Shown here: piece by piece, positions 15,229 to 24,757 of the stretch
How positions within the stretch are numbered: position 1 is the first letter of the stretch
Layout of the letters: every line of letters begins with the position of its first letter
From: CADEFX01 sp963806735
Lineage (GTDB): Bacteria; Pseudomonadota; Alphaproteobacteria; Rhizobiales; Hyphomicrobiaceae
NCBI GenBank assembly: GCA_963806735.1
Contig: CAWEBE010000003.1
Coordinates: 322,990-386,989, forward strand
Direction of reading: 5' to 3'
Length of the DNA: 64,000 nucleotides
The notes under the pieces: model-generated
Databases searched by the model: none
The model's input: the letters and a program-made list of their open reading frames with translations, nothing else
Told to the model about the DNA's origin: nothing
Made by a program: the position numbers and the translations under genes

Positions 15229-16728
15229 GTGACCGGGAAGCTCAAGCTTGTTCTTGCTTCGGCGGCTGCCGCGGCCGTCGTCGGGCTTGCCGGTGTGCAC
15301 CTGCCCCAGCGGCTGAATGGCACCGGCAACGTCTTGGTCTATGAGACAGCCGAGATCGATTACGGGCAGATCCGCCGGTTCGTGTCGACCTCCGGCCCCG
15401 TACGCGCAAGGGTCACAGTCAGTGTCGGCTCCCAGCTCTCCGGCCAGATTCGCGAGCTCAAGGCCGATTTCAACACGGAGGTGCAGGCCGGCGACGAGCT
15501 GGCCATCATCGATGACAAGACTTTCGTTGCCAGGGTCGCGCAAGCGCGCTCGGATCTCGCCGCTGCCAGGGCAATGCTGACGAACCAGGAGGCGGCGCTG
15601 ATCAAGGCCGAGGCGGTCGAGCGCAACGCCGGGCGGCTGATGGGCCGGCAGCGCACATTGGCCGACAAAGGCATTGCCGCAACCACGACGCTGGACAACG
15701 CCACGCGCGATGCCGAGGTGGCCAAGGCCGAGGTCGAGGTGGCGAAAGCCCAGGTGCAGAATGCCAAGGCCACCATCGCTCAGCGCGAGGCACAACTGGC
15801 GCAGTCGGAGATCGATCTGGAACGCACGCGCATCCGCTCGCCCATCGATGGCACCGTGATCGTGCGCGCGGTCGACGTCGGCCAGACCGTGGCGGCGAGC
15901 CTGCAGGCGCCAGAGATGTTCAAGATCGCCCAGGACCTGCGCCGCATCCGCATCGAGGCGCAGGTGAGCGAGGCCGATGTCGGCGCCGTGGCTGAGGGCA
16001 ATGCGGTCGACTTCAGCGTCGATGCCTATCCCGCCCGCCGCTTCGAGGGGCGGGTGGTGCAGGTGCGACTCGGCGCCAACGAAATCAACAATGTCGTCAC
16101 CTATACCGTCATCATCGAGGCGGCGAATGACGACCGCAAGCTGCTGCCCGGCATGACCGCGGACGCCCGCATCGAAAGCGCGCGCATCGACAAGGCGCTG
16201 CGTGTCCCCAGCGACGCGTTGCGCTTCAAGCCGCGCGGCAAGGCTGTGCCAGCCTCTGTCCGCACGCTGGCTGCACAGCGCCTGGAGCGGGAGCTGGTGC
16301 GTGTCACCCGCGAGGTCGCCATGACGACGGAGCAGGCGGCGCAGGTCTCGCGCATCATGCAGGGCGCGGCGGCCGAGCAAGGGGCTATTGCCGGCAGCGG
16401 CTCGGCGGTTGCGTCTGGCGGTGCGAGAGGGGCGATGGAGGGCGAGCCGGAAGGGCGTGTCCTGCAGCGGCTCGTTCAGGCCGTTGCTGGCGTCATAACG
16501 GACGCGCAGCGGCCCGCATTCGCCGCTTGGAAGGCGCAGCGCGAGGCGGAGGCGGGGCGCAGCAGCCGCCGCGACGTGACGGTCTGGGTCCTGGATGCGG
16601 CAGGGACGCCGGAGAGCCGCCAGATCGATCTCGGGCTCGTCGACGATCACTTTGCCGAGGTGCTGAGCGGCACGCTAAAAGCAGGCGACAAGGTGGTGCT
16701 CCGCTCACGCGAGGCGGGCAAGAAATGA
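15229..16728 (+). CDS. MacA/HlyD-type periplasmic adaptor of an ABC efflux pump
   Basis: The protein has about 499 residues from a GTG at 15,229 directly before a signal/anchor helix (KLKLVLASAAAAAVVGLAGV); an ATG at 15,184 would add 15 residues. It contains the lipoyl half-motif VSVGSQLSGQIRELKADFNTEV, a long coiled-coil hairpin (about residues 90-190), the second lipoyl half IRSPIDGTVIVRAVDVGQTV, and a beta-barrel and membrane-proximal part. About 110 residues are inserted after the barrel (16,260-16,560), rich in Ala/Gly/Ser with short charged helices, which is longer than in ordinary MacA. Its stop overlaps the ATPase start by 4 nt (ATGA). An outer-membrane TolC partner is not encoded here. 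Confidence 0.85.
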   Translation: MTGKLKLVLASAAAAAVVGLAGVHLPQRLNGTGNVLVYETAEIDYGQIRRFVSTSGPVRARVTVSVGSQLSGQIRELKADFNTEVQAGDELAIIDDKTFVARVAQARSDLAAARAMLTNQEAALIKAEAVERNAGRLMGRQRTLADKGIAATTTLDNATRDAEVAKAEVEVAKAQVQNAKATIAQREAQLAQSEIDLERTRIRSPIDGTVIVRAVDVGQTVAASLQAPEMFKIAQDLRRIRIEAQVSEADVGAVAEGNAVDFSVDAYPARRFEGRVVQVRLGANEINNVVTYTVIIEAANDDRKLLPGMTADARIESARIDKALRVPSDALRFKPRGKAVPASVRTLAAQRLERELVRVTREVAMTTEQAAQVSRIMQGAAAEQGAIAGSGSAVASGGARGAMEGEPEGRVLQRLVQAVAGVITDAQRPAFAAWKAQREAEAGRSSRRDVTVWVLDAAGTPESRQIDLGLVDDHFAEVLSGTLKAGDKVVLRSREAGKK

Positions 16729-17504
16729 GCGAGGCCGCCGGGGTATCGACGTGCGCGGCCGCAGGCATGATCGGCGCGGCGCCGCTCATTGCCGTGCGCG
16801 GCGTGCACAAGACATATATGCTCGGCGAGCAGGCGGTGCACGCCCTCCACGATGTCTCCTTCGATATTCGCGAAGGCGAGTTCGTCGCCATCATGGGGCC
16901 GTCCGGCTCCGGCAAGTCGACCATGATGAACCTGATTGGCGCGTTGGATGTGCCAACCGCTGGCGAACTGCATATTGCCGGCCGCGATGTCGGCAGGCTG
17001 TCGGGCGATGCGCTTGCCAGTCTGAGGAATCGGACCATCGGCTTCGTGTTCCAGCAATTCAATCTGCTGCCGCGCACGACGGCCTTGCGCCAGGTGATGT
17101 TGCCGCTCACCTACGCCAGACCCCGGCCGCACGATGCCGAGTCTGCGGCCCGTATGCGGCTCGAGCAGGTCGGATTGGGCGACCGCCTGCAGCATCGCCC
17201 GCAACAGCTCTCCGGCGGCCAGCAGCAGCGTGTGGCGATCGCGCGCGCGCTCGTCAACAATCCGCGGCTGCTGCTGGCAGACGAGCCGACGGGGGCGCTC
17301 GATACTAAAACCTCGGATGAGATCATGGGGCTGTTCGGCGCCCTCAACGGCCAAGGCATCACCATCGTGCTCGTCACGCACGAGGCCGATGTCGCCCGGC
17401 ACGCCCGCCGCCGTATCGTGTTCCGCGACGGCAGAGTGGTCGAGGATGTGCTGCAGTCGCCGGCGGTCCCGAGGCCCGCCACAGCAGCCGAGGCATCGGC
17501 ATGA
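16725..17504 (+). CDS. MacB-type ABC transporter ATPase
   Basis: This is a 259-residue ATPase of the LolD/MacB class: Walker A GPSGSGKST at residues 58-66, Q-loop FQQFNLLP, signature LSGGQQQR, Walker B LLLADEPTGALDT and the switch His in VTHEADVA. The start overlaps the adaptor stop (ATGA) and its own stop overlaps the permease start (ATGA), so the three genes are one translationally coupled operon. Such pumps use ATP to drive export of macrolides, peptides or lipoproteins from the periplasm through an outer-membrane channel. Confidence 0.9.
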   Translation: MSEAAGVSTCAAAGMIGAAPLIAVRGVHKTYMLGEQAVHALHDVSFDIREGEFVAIMGPSGSGKSTMMNLIGALDVPTAGELHIAGRDVGRLSGDALASLRNRTIGFVFQQFNLLPRTTALRQVMLPLTYARPRPHDAESAARMRLEQVGLGDRLQHRPQQLSGGQQQRVAIARALVNNPRLLLADEPTGALDTKTSDEIMGLFGALNGQGITIVLVTHEADVARHARRRIVFRDGRVVEDVLQSPAVPRPATAAEASA

Positions 17505-18727
17505 CGGCGCTACTGGACAGTGTCAGGACGGCGTTGCGCGCCATTGCCTCCAACGCGCTCAGGAGCGCGCTGACGATGCTCGGCATCATCATCGGCGTCG
17601 GCTCCGTCATCGTCATGGTGGCGGTGGGCTCGGGGGCGCGCATGGAAGTGGACCGCCAGATCAGCCAGCTCGGCACCAACGTCCTGGTCGTCAATCCCAG
17701 TGCCCGCGTCTACGGTGGCCGCTCCAGCGGGCCCGGCACCAACCTGCCGCTGTCGGAGGACGACCTAAAAGCCATCGAGACCAAGGTGCAGGGCGTCGTC
17801 GCCATCTCGGGCCAGCTCTGGGCCAGCGCCACGGTCGTGCGCGGCAATGCCAACACCTGGAGCCGCATCTGGGGCATAAACGAGCAGTATCTGGGGCTGC
17901 GCAACTGGCCGGTCGAGGCTGGGCGCGAGCTCTACGCTCAGGACATCGCCACGGCCAGGCGTGTGGCGCTTATGGGCAAGTCGGTGGTGAAGACCCTATT
18001 CGGCGACAATGACCCCGTAGGTCAGAGTTTCCGGATCAGGAATGCGCCATTCACAGTGATAGGCGTCTTGAGCAGCAAGGGGCAGAGCGGAACCGGCGAA
18101 GATCACGACTTCAACATCCTCGTTCCCGTGACGACTGCTCGCATCCACATTCTGGGTCGCGGGAACAATCAGGTCGGCCAGATCTCCGTGAAGTTCGAGG
18201 AGGGTATCAACCTGACCGATGCACAGGAGGAGATCGAGCTGGTGCTGCGCCAGAGCCGGCGCGTGCCGCCGGGCGACGACGATACCTTCGGCGTCGGCAA
18301 CCTCACTGAATACCTGAAGGCGCGCACGGCCGCACAGGCAACGCTGAGCTGGCTGCTCGGGGCCACCTCCGCCATCTCGCTCATCGTCGGCGGCATCGGC
18401 ATCATGAACATCATGCTGGTATCGGTCACCGAGCGCACGCGCGAGATCGGGCTCAGGATGGCGCTGGGCGCGCGCCGCTCCGACATCACGCTGCAATTCC
18501 TGATCGAGGCCGTGACGCTCTGCATGCTCGGTGGCGTGATCGGCATCGGGCTGGGGATCGGCGCGGCGTATCTCACGGCCAGCTTGGCCGAGTGGCCGGT
18601 CCTCATTGCACCGGAGACAGTGCTGCTAGCGATGGCCGCCGCAGCCGGTACCGGCATCCTGTTCGGATTTCTGCCGGCGCGCCGGGCCGGGCGGCTCAAT
18701 CCGATCGATGCGCTGCGCAGCGAGTAG
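17501..18727 (+). CDS. MacB-type ABC permease (FtsX-like)
   Basis: This is a 408-residue permease with one N-terminal membrane helix (LTMLGIIIGVGSVIVMVAVG), a periplasmic MacB core domain of about 220 residues, then three C-terminal helices with the FtsX pattern LVGGIGIMNIMLVSVTERTREIG. In E. coli MacB the ATPase and permease are one chain; here they are separate genes linked by a 4-nt overlap. It is the last gene of the operon. The substrate is not predictable from sequence. Confidence 0.9.
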   Translation: MTALLDSVRTALRAIASNALRSALTMLGIIIGVGSVIVMVAVGSGARMEVDRQISQLGTNVLVVNPSARVYGGRSSGPGTNLPLSEDDLKAIETKVQGVVAISGQLWASATVVRGNANTWSRIWGINEQYLGLRNWPVEAGRELYAQDIATARRVALMGKSVVKTLFGDNDPVGQSFRIRNAPFTVIGVLSSKGQSGTGEDHDFNILVPVTTARIHILGRGNNQVGQISVKFEEGINLTDAQEEIELVLRQSRRVPPGDDDTFGVGNLTEYLKARTAAQATLSWLLGATSAISLIVGGIGIMNIMLVSVTERTREIGLRMALGARRSDITLQFLIEAVTLCMLGGVIGIGLGIGAAYLTASLAEWPVLIAPETVLLAMAAAAGTGILFGFLPARRAGRLNPIDALRSE

Positions 18728-18810
18728 GCCCGGAGGGCGATCTACACTTGGCAATGCAAATCAAAGTCAATGCCGCTTCGATGTAGGGCGGCGCCAAAAG
18801 GGAGCGAAGC

Positions 18811-19791
18811 ATGGACGTCAACCTCTATGCAGGCACCGTGGGAATGTCCGTCTGGTTCAGCAAGGATCAGGGCGAGACCTGGACACGGCCGTCAAGCGCA
18901 TCGGGTCTGAACTCGGAGTGCCGGGTCTGGACACTTGCCAGCGATGCGGCGACGCCCGGCCACCTGTATGCCGGCGGCGACCAGGGCCTGCACCGATGGG
19001 ACGAGGCGGAGCAGCGCTGGACTCACCTGCCTTCGCCGATGGACGGCCGGCCGATCTGGGCGTTGGCGCAGTCGCCGCACGATGCACGCGTTCTGCTTGC
19101 GGCCTGCCGGCCGACGGCGCTGTACCGCTCCGACGATGCCGGCACGACGTGGCGGCAGCTCGACATACCTTTCGCCAACTCCTGTATTCAGGTTCTCGTT
19201 CCCCGGCCGACGCAGCTCCTGTTCGACCCCATCGAAAAGAACACAATCTGGCTCGGCGTCGAGGTCGACGCGCTCTATCGCAGCACCGATGGCGGCGCGA
19301 CGTGGACGCGGCACGACAAGGGCATGAAGTCGGTCGACATCCATGGCGTTGCTGTGGTCGGCGGCGCGCGAGGTGGCGGTGATCGCACGATCTACGTGAC
19401 GACCGACCACGGCCCGCAGCGCAGCCGCGACAACGGTGAAAGCTGGGAGCCGTTCGAGCTTCCCTCGCCGTGGCAGTACACGCGCTCCGTGATCCCACGC
19501 GCGGACAAGTCCGGCGTCGTGTTCATGACCAACGGCAACGGCCCGCCAGGTGCGGATGGCCGACTCTGGCGCAGCCGCGACAACGGAGAGACCTGGGGGG
19601 ACGCAAAGCTGCCGGGACCAATCAACAGCACCGTGTGGTGGGTCGCAACTAACGCTGCGGACCCCATGCTGCTGTTCTGCTGCACCGTGCTCGGCCAGAT
19701 GTTTCGCTCCACGGACGGCGGCGAGAGCTGGGTGAAGCTGAAGCGCGAGTTCGGAGAGATACGCACCATGCTATGGCGGCCGGCCGCTTGA
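18811..19791 (+). CDS. Asp-box (BNR/sialidase-like) beta-propeller protein
   Basis: This is a 326-residue protein with repeated Asp-box signatures: SKDQGETW, SDDAGTTW, STDGGATW, SRDNGESW, SRDNGETW and STDGGESW. These mark blades of a VPS10/sialidase/glycosyl-hydrolase-74-like propeller. No signal peptide is seen, so the protein is likely cytoplasmic. No catalytic residues of sialidases are evident, and many such proteins are annotated only as exo-alpha-sialidase-like. The start at 18,811 follows GGGAG. It lies 83 nt after the efflux operon. Confidence 0.75.
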   Translation: MDVNLYAGTVGMSVWFSKDQGETWTRPSSASGLNSECRVWTLASDAATPGHLYAGGDQGLHRWDEAEQRWTHLPSPMDGRPIWALAQSPHDARVLLAACRPTALYRSDDAGTTWRQLDIPFANSCIQVLVPRPTQLLFDPIEKNTIWLGVEVDALYRSTDGGATWTRHDKGMKSVDIHGVAVVGGARGGGDRTIYVTTDHGPQRSRDNGESWEPFELPSPWQYTRSVIPRADKSGVVFMTNGNGPPGADGRLWRSRDNGETWGDAKLPGPINSTVWWVATNAADPMLLFCCTVLGQMFRSTDGGESWVKLKREFGEIRTMLWRPAA

Positions 19792-19827
19792 TACCAGGGT
19801 AACATTGCCGGCTTCGATCCACTCTGA

Positions 19828-20448
19828 ATGGCAGCGTCAGAAAAGATGATCCTCGAAGACGGCTACATTGACGTCGCGCCTGGGAAGTTGGCGGCCGTGG
19901 TGACGTCGCTGGAGATGCTGGCGCCTGCTGCTCAGCGTCCAGTGCCCGAGCTTGCTGGCGTCTCGGTGCGGGCCGTCGACAGTCCCGAGGCGAGCTGGTA
20001 CCGCGACCTGTATGCTCGTGTCGGGGCGGAGGATTGGCTCTGGTTCTCCCGATTGAAGCTTTCTAGCGATGCCCTCGAAGCGATCATTCAGCATCCGAAG
20101 GTCGAGATTTTCGCACTGACCGTCGACGGCCGCGATGAGGGGCTGCTCGAGCTGGATTTCCGCGTGGATAGGGAATGCGAGCTGGCATTTTTCGGCGTGA
20201 CCGCGCTGTGCATCGGGCGAGGCGCTGGCCGGTTGCTCATGAACACGGCGATCGAGCGTGCGTGGTCGCATCCCATAACGCGATTTTGGGTTCACACCTG
20301 CACTCTGGATCATCCGGGAGCGCTGCAGTTCTACATTCGCTCCGGCTTTCGGCCGTATCGGCGGCAAGTCGAGATTGCCGATGATCCGAGGCTGTCCGGC
20401 CTTATTCCTGAGAGCGCAGCGCCGCACGTGCCGATTATTCGGCCGTAG
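19828..20448 (+). CDS. GNAT-family N-acetyltransferase
   Basis: This is a 206-residue protein whose C-terminal half carries the GNAT acetyl-CoA-binding pattern, seen as LCIGRGAGRLLMNTAIERA, followed by the HTCTLDHPGALQFYIRSGF motif typical of the family's last strands. It probably acetylates a small molecule or a protein amine. It starts 36 nt after the propeller gene and may share its transcript. The start site lacks a strong ribosome-binding sequence. Confidence 0.8.
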   Translation: MAASEKMILEDGYIDVAPGKLAAVVTSLEMLAPAAQRPVPELAGVSVRAVDSPEASWYRDLYARVGAEDWLWFSRLKLSSDALEAIIQHPKVEIFALTVDGRDEGLLELDFRVDRECELAFFGVTALCIGRGAGRLLMNTAIERAWSHPITRFWVHTCTLDHPGALQFYIRSGFRPYRRQVEIADDPRLSGLIPESAAPHVPIIRP

Positions 20449-20469
20449 TTGGACTGGTCCAGGTGCCTG

Positions 20470-21450
20470 CTAGGGCTTCGACAGCTTGAAGAGTTTCAAT
20501 GCGTTGTTGCGACCGATGTCGGCTTTCTGAGCTTCATCGATAGGTACGGCGTCGAACCATCGCGCAGCGTCGAGGATGTCCTCGAAAGGATAGTCGGCCG
20601 AGAACATGATCCGTTCAGGACCGATCTCTGCCAAAGCGTGCATCAGGGCAGGTGTGCTGAGGTGGCCCGATGTGGTCACATGAAAGTTCGCGCGAAAGTA
20701 ATCCCCCACCGGCTTGCGTGCAGCGAACTTGTGAGGAGAGTTATGCCACTTGCTGTGGTTGTCGATGCGCCACAGGTAGAAGGGCAAGCCTTCGCCAAAA
20801 TGTCCAACGACGATGTTGAGCCTCGGGCAATCGTCGAACAGACCGCTGCCGATCAATCGCAAGGCATGGACCGCTGTCTCGGCTCCGAACGCCCAGGTTG
20901 GCCCAATCAACCACGAGTGACCCTCGTAAATAGGCGATCGAGCAGGCAGCGGGTTGCGTGGATGCAGATAGAATGGAACATCGAGAGCTTCGACGACCTG
21001 CCAGAAGGGACGGTACTGAGGCAGATCGTAGTAGACCACCGAGTTGGGTGATCCGACCTGCGAGAAACCGTGAACAAGGGCTCCTCTAAATCCCAGGTCC
21101 TTCACACAGCGCTGCAACTCATTGCTGGCAAGCTCGGGGTCCTGCATGGGGAGCGCGGCAACGCCGGCAAATCGATCCGGGCGCTTCTGGACTTGCTCAG
21201 CGAGCAAGTCGTTGGCCTCGTGCGCTACTTGTGCTGCACGCGCAGTGTCGTGAATGGCTTGGATGCCAGGCGCGTTGAGGGACAGGACCATGATCTCGAT
21301 GCCCGCCTCATCCATGAGGCGCAGGCGTTGGTCTTGAAAGTCGAGGAGCCGCGATCGCAATACTTCCCAGAAGTGCGTGCCGGCGTAAGGCGAACCCTCC
21401 AAGGTAGCCGGTATGGCGAAATGATCTTCGAGAGTGACTTTGCCATGCAT
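20470..21450 (-). CDS. Amidohydrolase-2 family decarboxylase, resembling gamma-resorcylate / 2,3-dihydroxybenzoate decarboxylase
   Basis: The protein has 326 residues. The ATG at 21,450 is chosen because GGAG precedes it by a suitable distance and the family begins with GKVTLEDHFAIP. Metal and catalytic positions expected for gamma-resorcylate-type decarboxylases are all present: E8 and H10 in LEDH, H163 in YLHPRNP, H217 in GHFGE and D286 in FSADYPFE. These enzymes reversibly remove the carboxyl group of hydroxybenzoates without oxygen. It is convergent with the GNAT gene and upstream of a divergent gap before an MFS gene on the same strand. The exact aromatic acid is unknown. Confidence 0.8.
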   Translation of the reverse strand: MHGKVTLEDHFAIPATLEGSPYAGTHFWEVLRSRLLDFQDQRLRLMDEAGIEIMVLSLNAPGIQAIHDTARAAQVAHEANDLLAEQVQKRPDRFAGVAALPMQDPELASNELQRCVKDLGFRGALVHGFSQVGSPNSVVYYDLPQYRPFWQVVEALDVPFYLHPRNPLPARSPIYEGHSWLIGPTWAFGAETAVHALRLIGSGLFDDCPRLNIVVGHFGEGLPFYLWRIDNHSKWHNSPHKFAARKPVGDYFRANFHVTTSGHLSTPALMHALAEIGPERIMFSADYPFEDILDAARWFDAVPIDEAQKADIGRNNALKLFKLSKP

Positions 21451-21571
21451 AGTTGTGGGCTCCACCGCTAGCATCAACTCCGAGGCACTGCGACCAGTGC
21501 TTCACATCCTTACACGCTCGACCTTCCAGCGACACCTCACACAATGCGTCGTCAGATAGTTTGGTGCACCT

Positions 21572-22831
21572 CTACCGACGCCTCCCCAGCAGAAACGCCG
21601 CCATCGCCAACCCCTGTACCAGCGCTGCTACCGCAAACAGCATCGGTGCCGCGCCCGGATGTCCGCCTGTACCCGCAAGCTCGCGGATCAGGCCGAACGC
21701 AGCGGGCGCGAAGGCATAGCCCGCCTGCGCCATGGCGACGATGAGCGCCACTACGCGCGCCACGTCCTCGGATACGAACTCGACCTGCGCGACCAGCGGC
21801 GGCAGCGACGTGGCATTGCCGAAGCCGGCGCCGAACAACACGACGCCGAGCAGCAGCAGCGGAACGTTCTCACCGGCCGCCAGAACGAGCACGAGCGAGC
21901 CCGCGAGCTGGAAGGCATAGCCGCCGCAGGCCACTAGGCGCCGGTCCGCTCCCGCCGGCATGATCCAGCCAACGAGTGTACGTCCAGCGATGGCCATCAC
22001 CGTCATCAGCGACATGGCCCAACCTGCATGGTGTGCGCCGAGCGCCGGAACCAGCAGCGAATAGAGATGCGCCATGAGTCCGATCTGTGCGAACAGACCG
22101 AGCGCCATGCCCGCCGCCAGCGTCAGAAATTTGAGGTCGCGCCAGAGCAGTGCGCCGGGCAGCGGCCGCGCAGCCGCAGACATCATCTGCGCCGTTGGCG
22201 AATCCGCCGCATCGCCATCGGGCGCAAGACCCATGTCACGCGGCGACTTGGAAAAGACGAGATCGGCCAGCGTCCACATGGTGATGAGCATGACAATGCC
22301 GATCACTGCCGCGGCCATCGGGAAACCCAGCGTGCCGATGCTCGCGACCCACAGCGGCGAGAACACGATGCCGCCGACGCTGCCGCCGTTGTAGGCCATG
22401 GCTAGCGCCGCGGGCCGCGTGCGCACGAACCACGGGGAGACGATGGCGTTGACCGCCGCCGCGCTCATGGCGCTCCAGCCCGCGCCGCTGAACAGCACGG
22501 CGATGAAGAGCTGCCAGGGCGCCTGCGCCACGGCCCAGCCGGTGATGCCGACAGCAAGTGACACTGCCGCGGCCTTCGTTACGGTCGCAGCGCCGAGGCG
22601 GCGATAGAGCGCCGGCAGGCTGGCGCCGGACACTGCGCCGGCCAGAAAGTGCACCGTGACGGCCGTCGAAATCAGCGGTAGTGGCCAACCGCGCGTGTCG
22701 CCGAGGACGCGCAGGAACACGGGTGGGCCATAGAAGCCCATGCCCCAGCCGAAGGCCGCCAGCACGAAGGCTGCGGCGACCACGCGCCAGCCATAAAATG
22801 CCGCGTGCCGCTTCTCCGCGGTGGCTGTCAC
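21572..22831 (-). CDS. MFS transporter
   Basis: This is a 419-residue, 12-helix major facilitator (WRVVAAAFVLAAFGWGMGFYGPPVFLRVL at the N-terminus, a pattern seen in OFA/MCT-like MFS proteins). It lies upstream of the amidohydrolase on the same strand with a 120-nt gap, so it may supply that enzyme's aromatic acid or an unrelated carboxylate; this is inferred from position only. Confidence 0.8.
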   Translation of the reverse strand: MTATAEKRHAAFYGWRVVAAAFVLAAFGWGMGFYGPPVFLRVLGDTRGWPLPLISTAVTVHFLAGAVSGASLPALYRRLGAATVTKAAAVSLAVGITGWAVAQAPWQLFIAVLFSGAGWSAMSAAAVNAIVSPWFVRTRPAALAMAYNGGSVGGIVFSPLWVASIGTLGFPMAAAVIGIVMLITMWTLADLVFSKSPRDMGLAPDGDAADSPTAQMMSAAARPLPGALLWRDLKFLTLAAGMALGLFAQIGLMAHLYSLLVPALGAHHAGWAMSLMTVMAIAGRTLVGWIMPAGADRRLVACGGYAFQLAGSLVLVLAAGENVPLLLLGVVLFGAGFGNATSLPPLVAQVEFVSEDVARVVALIVAMAQAGYAFAPAAFGLIRELAGTGGHPGAAPMLFAVAALVQGLAMAAFLLGRRR

Positions 22832-22838
22832 GCGGGCC

Positions 22839-23027
22839 TCACGCTTCCCAGAACCACTTGGCGCATTCGCGTTGCCGCTCGGCCTCGCTGCGGCCGATGT
22901 CGGCGAGAGCCCGTGCGTCCAGCTCGCGCAGGGCGGCGCGCGTCCGCGTCCGCTGTAGCCATATGCCGACTGCCAGCGGGTTGGCGGGGGGAGTGACGAC
23001 GTACAGTGTCAGCAGGCTGGTGTGCAT
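22839..23027 (-). CDS. DUF1127 (YjiS-like) small protein
   Basis: This is a 62-residue protein whose second half matches the DUF1127 pattern: RTRAALRELDARALADIGRSEAE. In other alphaproteobacteria, small DUF1127 proteins bind RNA or influence phosphate and C1 metabolism, and they are abundant in Rhizobiales. The gene sits 7 nt before the MFS gene on the same strand and is divergent from the ArsR-type regulator. Confidence 0.7.
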   Translation of the reverse strand: MHTSLLTLYVVTPPANPLAVGIWLQRTRTRAALRELDARALADIGRSEAERQRECAKWFWEA

Positions 23028-23155
23028 GGTGGGCTCCCGTAACTGAGTGTTCGAGGCACTCTGCGCCGATGCGGCGGGAAATGTTACGATGCCGGCCGAA
23101 GCATCGCGGGCAGGCCGGGACTATCTTTGCCCGAAATAGCCAGGAGCCTCACGCC

Positions 23156-23866
23156 ATGGCCTCCAATGCATTGTTTGCGGAAGTTGCCACGCTGGCCGGT
23201 GATCCGGCACGTGCCGGCATGCTGCATGCGCTGATGGACGGTCGCGCGCTGACGGCCTCCGAGCTGGCGCACGTCGCCGGCATCACGGCGCAGACAGCCA
23301 GCAGCCATCTGGCGCGCATGGTCACCGCCGGCCTCCTGTCGGTCGAGAAGCAGGGCCGGCACCGCTACCATCGTCTCGCCTCGCCGGCCGTGGCGCAGAT
23401 GATGGAAAGTATCATGCGTGTGGCCTCCGACCTGGAGCCGGCGCCGCGGCGTGTCGTTGTCGGCCCGCGCGATGCAGCATTGCGTGAGGCGCGCACATGC
23501 TACGATCACCTCGCCGGCCGTCTCGGCGTGGCGTTGGCCGATGCGCTGGTCGCCGGCGGTCATGCCGAGCTTGCGGGCGACGGCGGTCTGATCACCGAAA
23601 CCGGCGCGGCATTCCTCGGTAAGGTCGGCATCGATGTCGAGGCGCTGCAAGCTCCCCGCGGCACGCGTCCTGCGCGCATCCTGTGCCGGCCGTGCCTCGA
23701 CTGGAGCGAGCGCCGGCCGCATCTGGCCGGCGCGGTCGGGGCGGCGCTCTGTGCGCACAGTCTTGCGAAGGGCTGGATACGCCGCATCGACGGCACGCGC
23801 GCGGTCGCCGTCACGCCCAAGGGCCAGCGCATTTTCCGCGAGGAGTTCGGCGCGCGCCTCGGCTGA
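23156..23866 (+). CDS. ArsR-family winged-helix regulator
   Basis: This is a 236-residue protein with an N-terminal winged helix: SELAHVAGITAQTASSHLARMVTAGLLSVEKQGRHRYH (residues about 40-78) is a classic ArsR helix-turn-helix and wing. The long C-terminal region holds cysteines (ILCRPCLDWSERRPHLAG) in a pattern seen in ArsR-type proteins of this length, and it may sense a ligand. The start at 23,156 follows AGGAG. It is divergent from the DUF1127/MFS pair and convergent with the dioxygenase gene (3 nt between stops). Target sites are unknown. Confidence 0.85.
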   Translation: MASNALFAEVATLAGDPARAGMLHALMDGRALTASELAHVAGITAQTASSHLARMVTAGLLSVEKQGRHRYHRLASPAVAQMMESIMRVASDLEPAPRRVVVGPRDAALREARTCYDHLAGRLGVALADALVAGGHAELAGDGGLITETGAAFLGKVGIDVEALQAPRGTRPARILCRPCLDWSERRPHLAGAVGAALCAHSLAKGWIRRIDGTRAVAVTPKGQRIFREEFGARLG

Positions 23867-23869
23867 GGC

Positions 23870-24757
23870 CTACGCCACCTCTGCCTGCTCGACGGTCATA
23901 ACCGTTCCCGCCACCGTCGTGCGGCGCATGTCGCGGGGCTGCGTGTCGTCGAAACGGCGCACGCGGTGCATGGTCTGCCGGTTGTCCCACATGACGAGGT
24001 CGCCTGGCTGCCACTTGTGCGCGTAGACGTACTTGGGCTGCACCGCGTGCTCGGTGAGGTCGCGGATGAAGGCGCGCCCTTCCGGCACCGGCCAGCCGAC
24101 GATGCTGCCGATGTGCGAGGAGAGGTAGAGCGACTTGCGTCCCGTGGCTGGATGCACGCGCACCAGGCGCTGGCGCACCGGCCGGAATGAGCGCAGCTCC
24201 TCTTCGGTGAATCCGGTGAAGCCGAGCGCACCGCGCGAATGGAGCTGGGAGTGCTCGCACACCAGCGGCTCGATCTCGGCCTTCGTCTCCTCGTCGAGTG
24301 CGTCGTAGGCCGCGCACATGTTGGCGAACTCGGTATTGCCGCCCTTGGCCGCCACCACGCGCCCGGAGAGGATCGAGTAGGTCGGCGGCACGGCCCGGAA
24401 CGAGCCGTCCGAATGCCAGAGCTGGTTGCCGAGGTTGAACAGTCGCCGTCGATCGTCTCGCGCCAGCACCTTGTTGTCCTTGTCGAGGTTCGACACGTCC
24501 ACCATGGCCGGCGCCAGGCGGTACTCGCTGGCCTTCCTGATGCTGCCGCCACGCGCGCCTTCCAGGCCGCCAAAGCTTTGCGTGAAAGCCATCTGCTGAT
24601 CGTCGGTGATGGACTGGCGGTGAAAGACCAGAACGCCGTAGCGGTCGATGGCATCGCGCACGGCCGCGCTGTCCGCGGCGCTTATGGGGTCTCGCAGATC
24701 GATGCCGCTCACACGGGCAGCGAAACCTGGTGTCAACTCGCTCAGCTCGATCGGCAT
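23870..24757 (-). CDS. TauD/TfdA-family Fe(II)/2-oxoglutarate dioxygenase
   Basis: This is a 295-residue protein. Facial-triad residues H115 and D117 lie in LWHSDGSF, the distal His at about 264 in QTMHRVRRF, and the 2-oxoglutarate-binding Arg near 279 (DMRRTTV). The N-terminal IELSELTPGFAARVSGIDL is close to the 2,4-D/aryloxyacid dioxygenase (TfdA-like) branch. It is divergent from the TRAP operon, so shared control is possible and uptake of its substrate by that transporter is an inference. It differs clearly from the first dioxygenase at 4 kb. Confidence 0.85.
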   Translation of the reverse strand: MPIELSELTPGFAARVSGIDLRDPISAADSAAVRDAIDRYGVLVFHRQSITDDQQMAFTQSFGGLEGARGGSIRKASEYRLAPAMVDVSNLDKDNKVLARDDRRRLFNLGNQLWHSDGSFRAVPPTYSILSGRVVAAKGGNTEFANMCAAYDALDEETKAEIEPLVCEHSQLHSRGALGFTGFTEEELRSFRPVRQRLVRVHPATGRKSLYLSSHIGSIVGWPVPEGRAFIRDLTEHAVQPKYVYAHKWQPGDLVMWDNRQTMHRVRRFDDTQPRDMRRTTVAGTVMTVEQAEVA

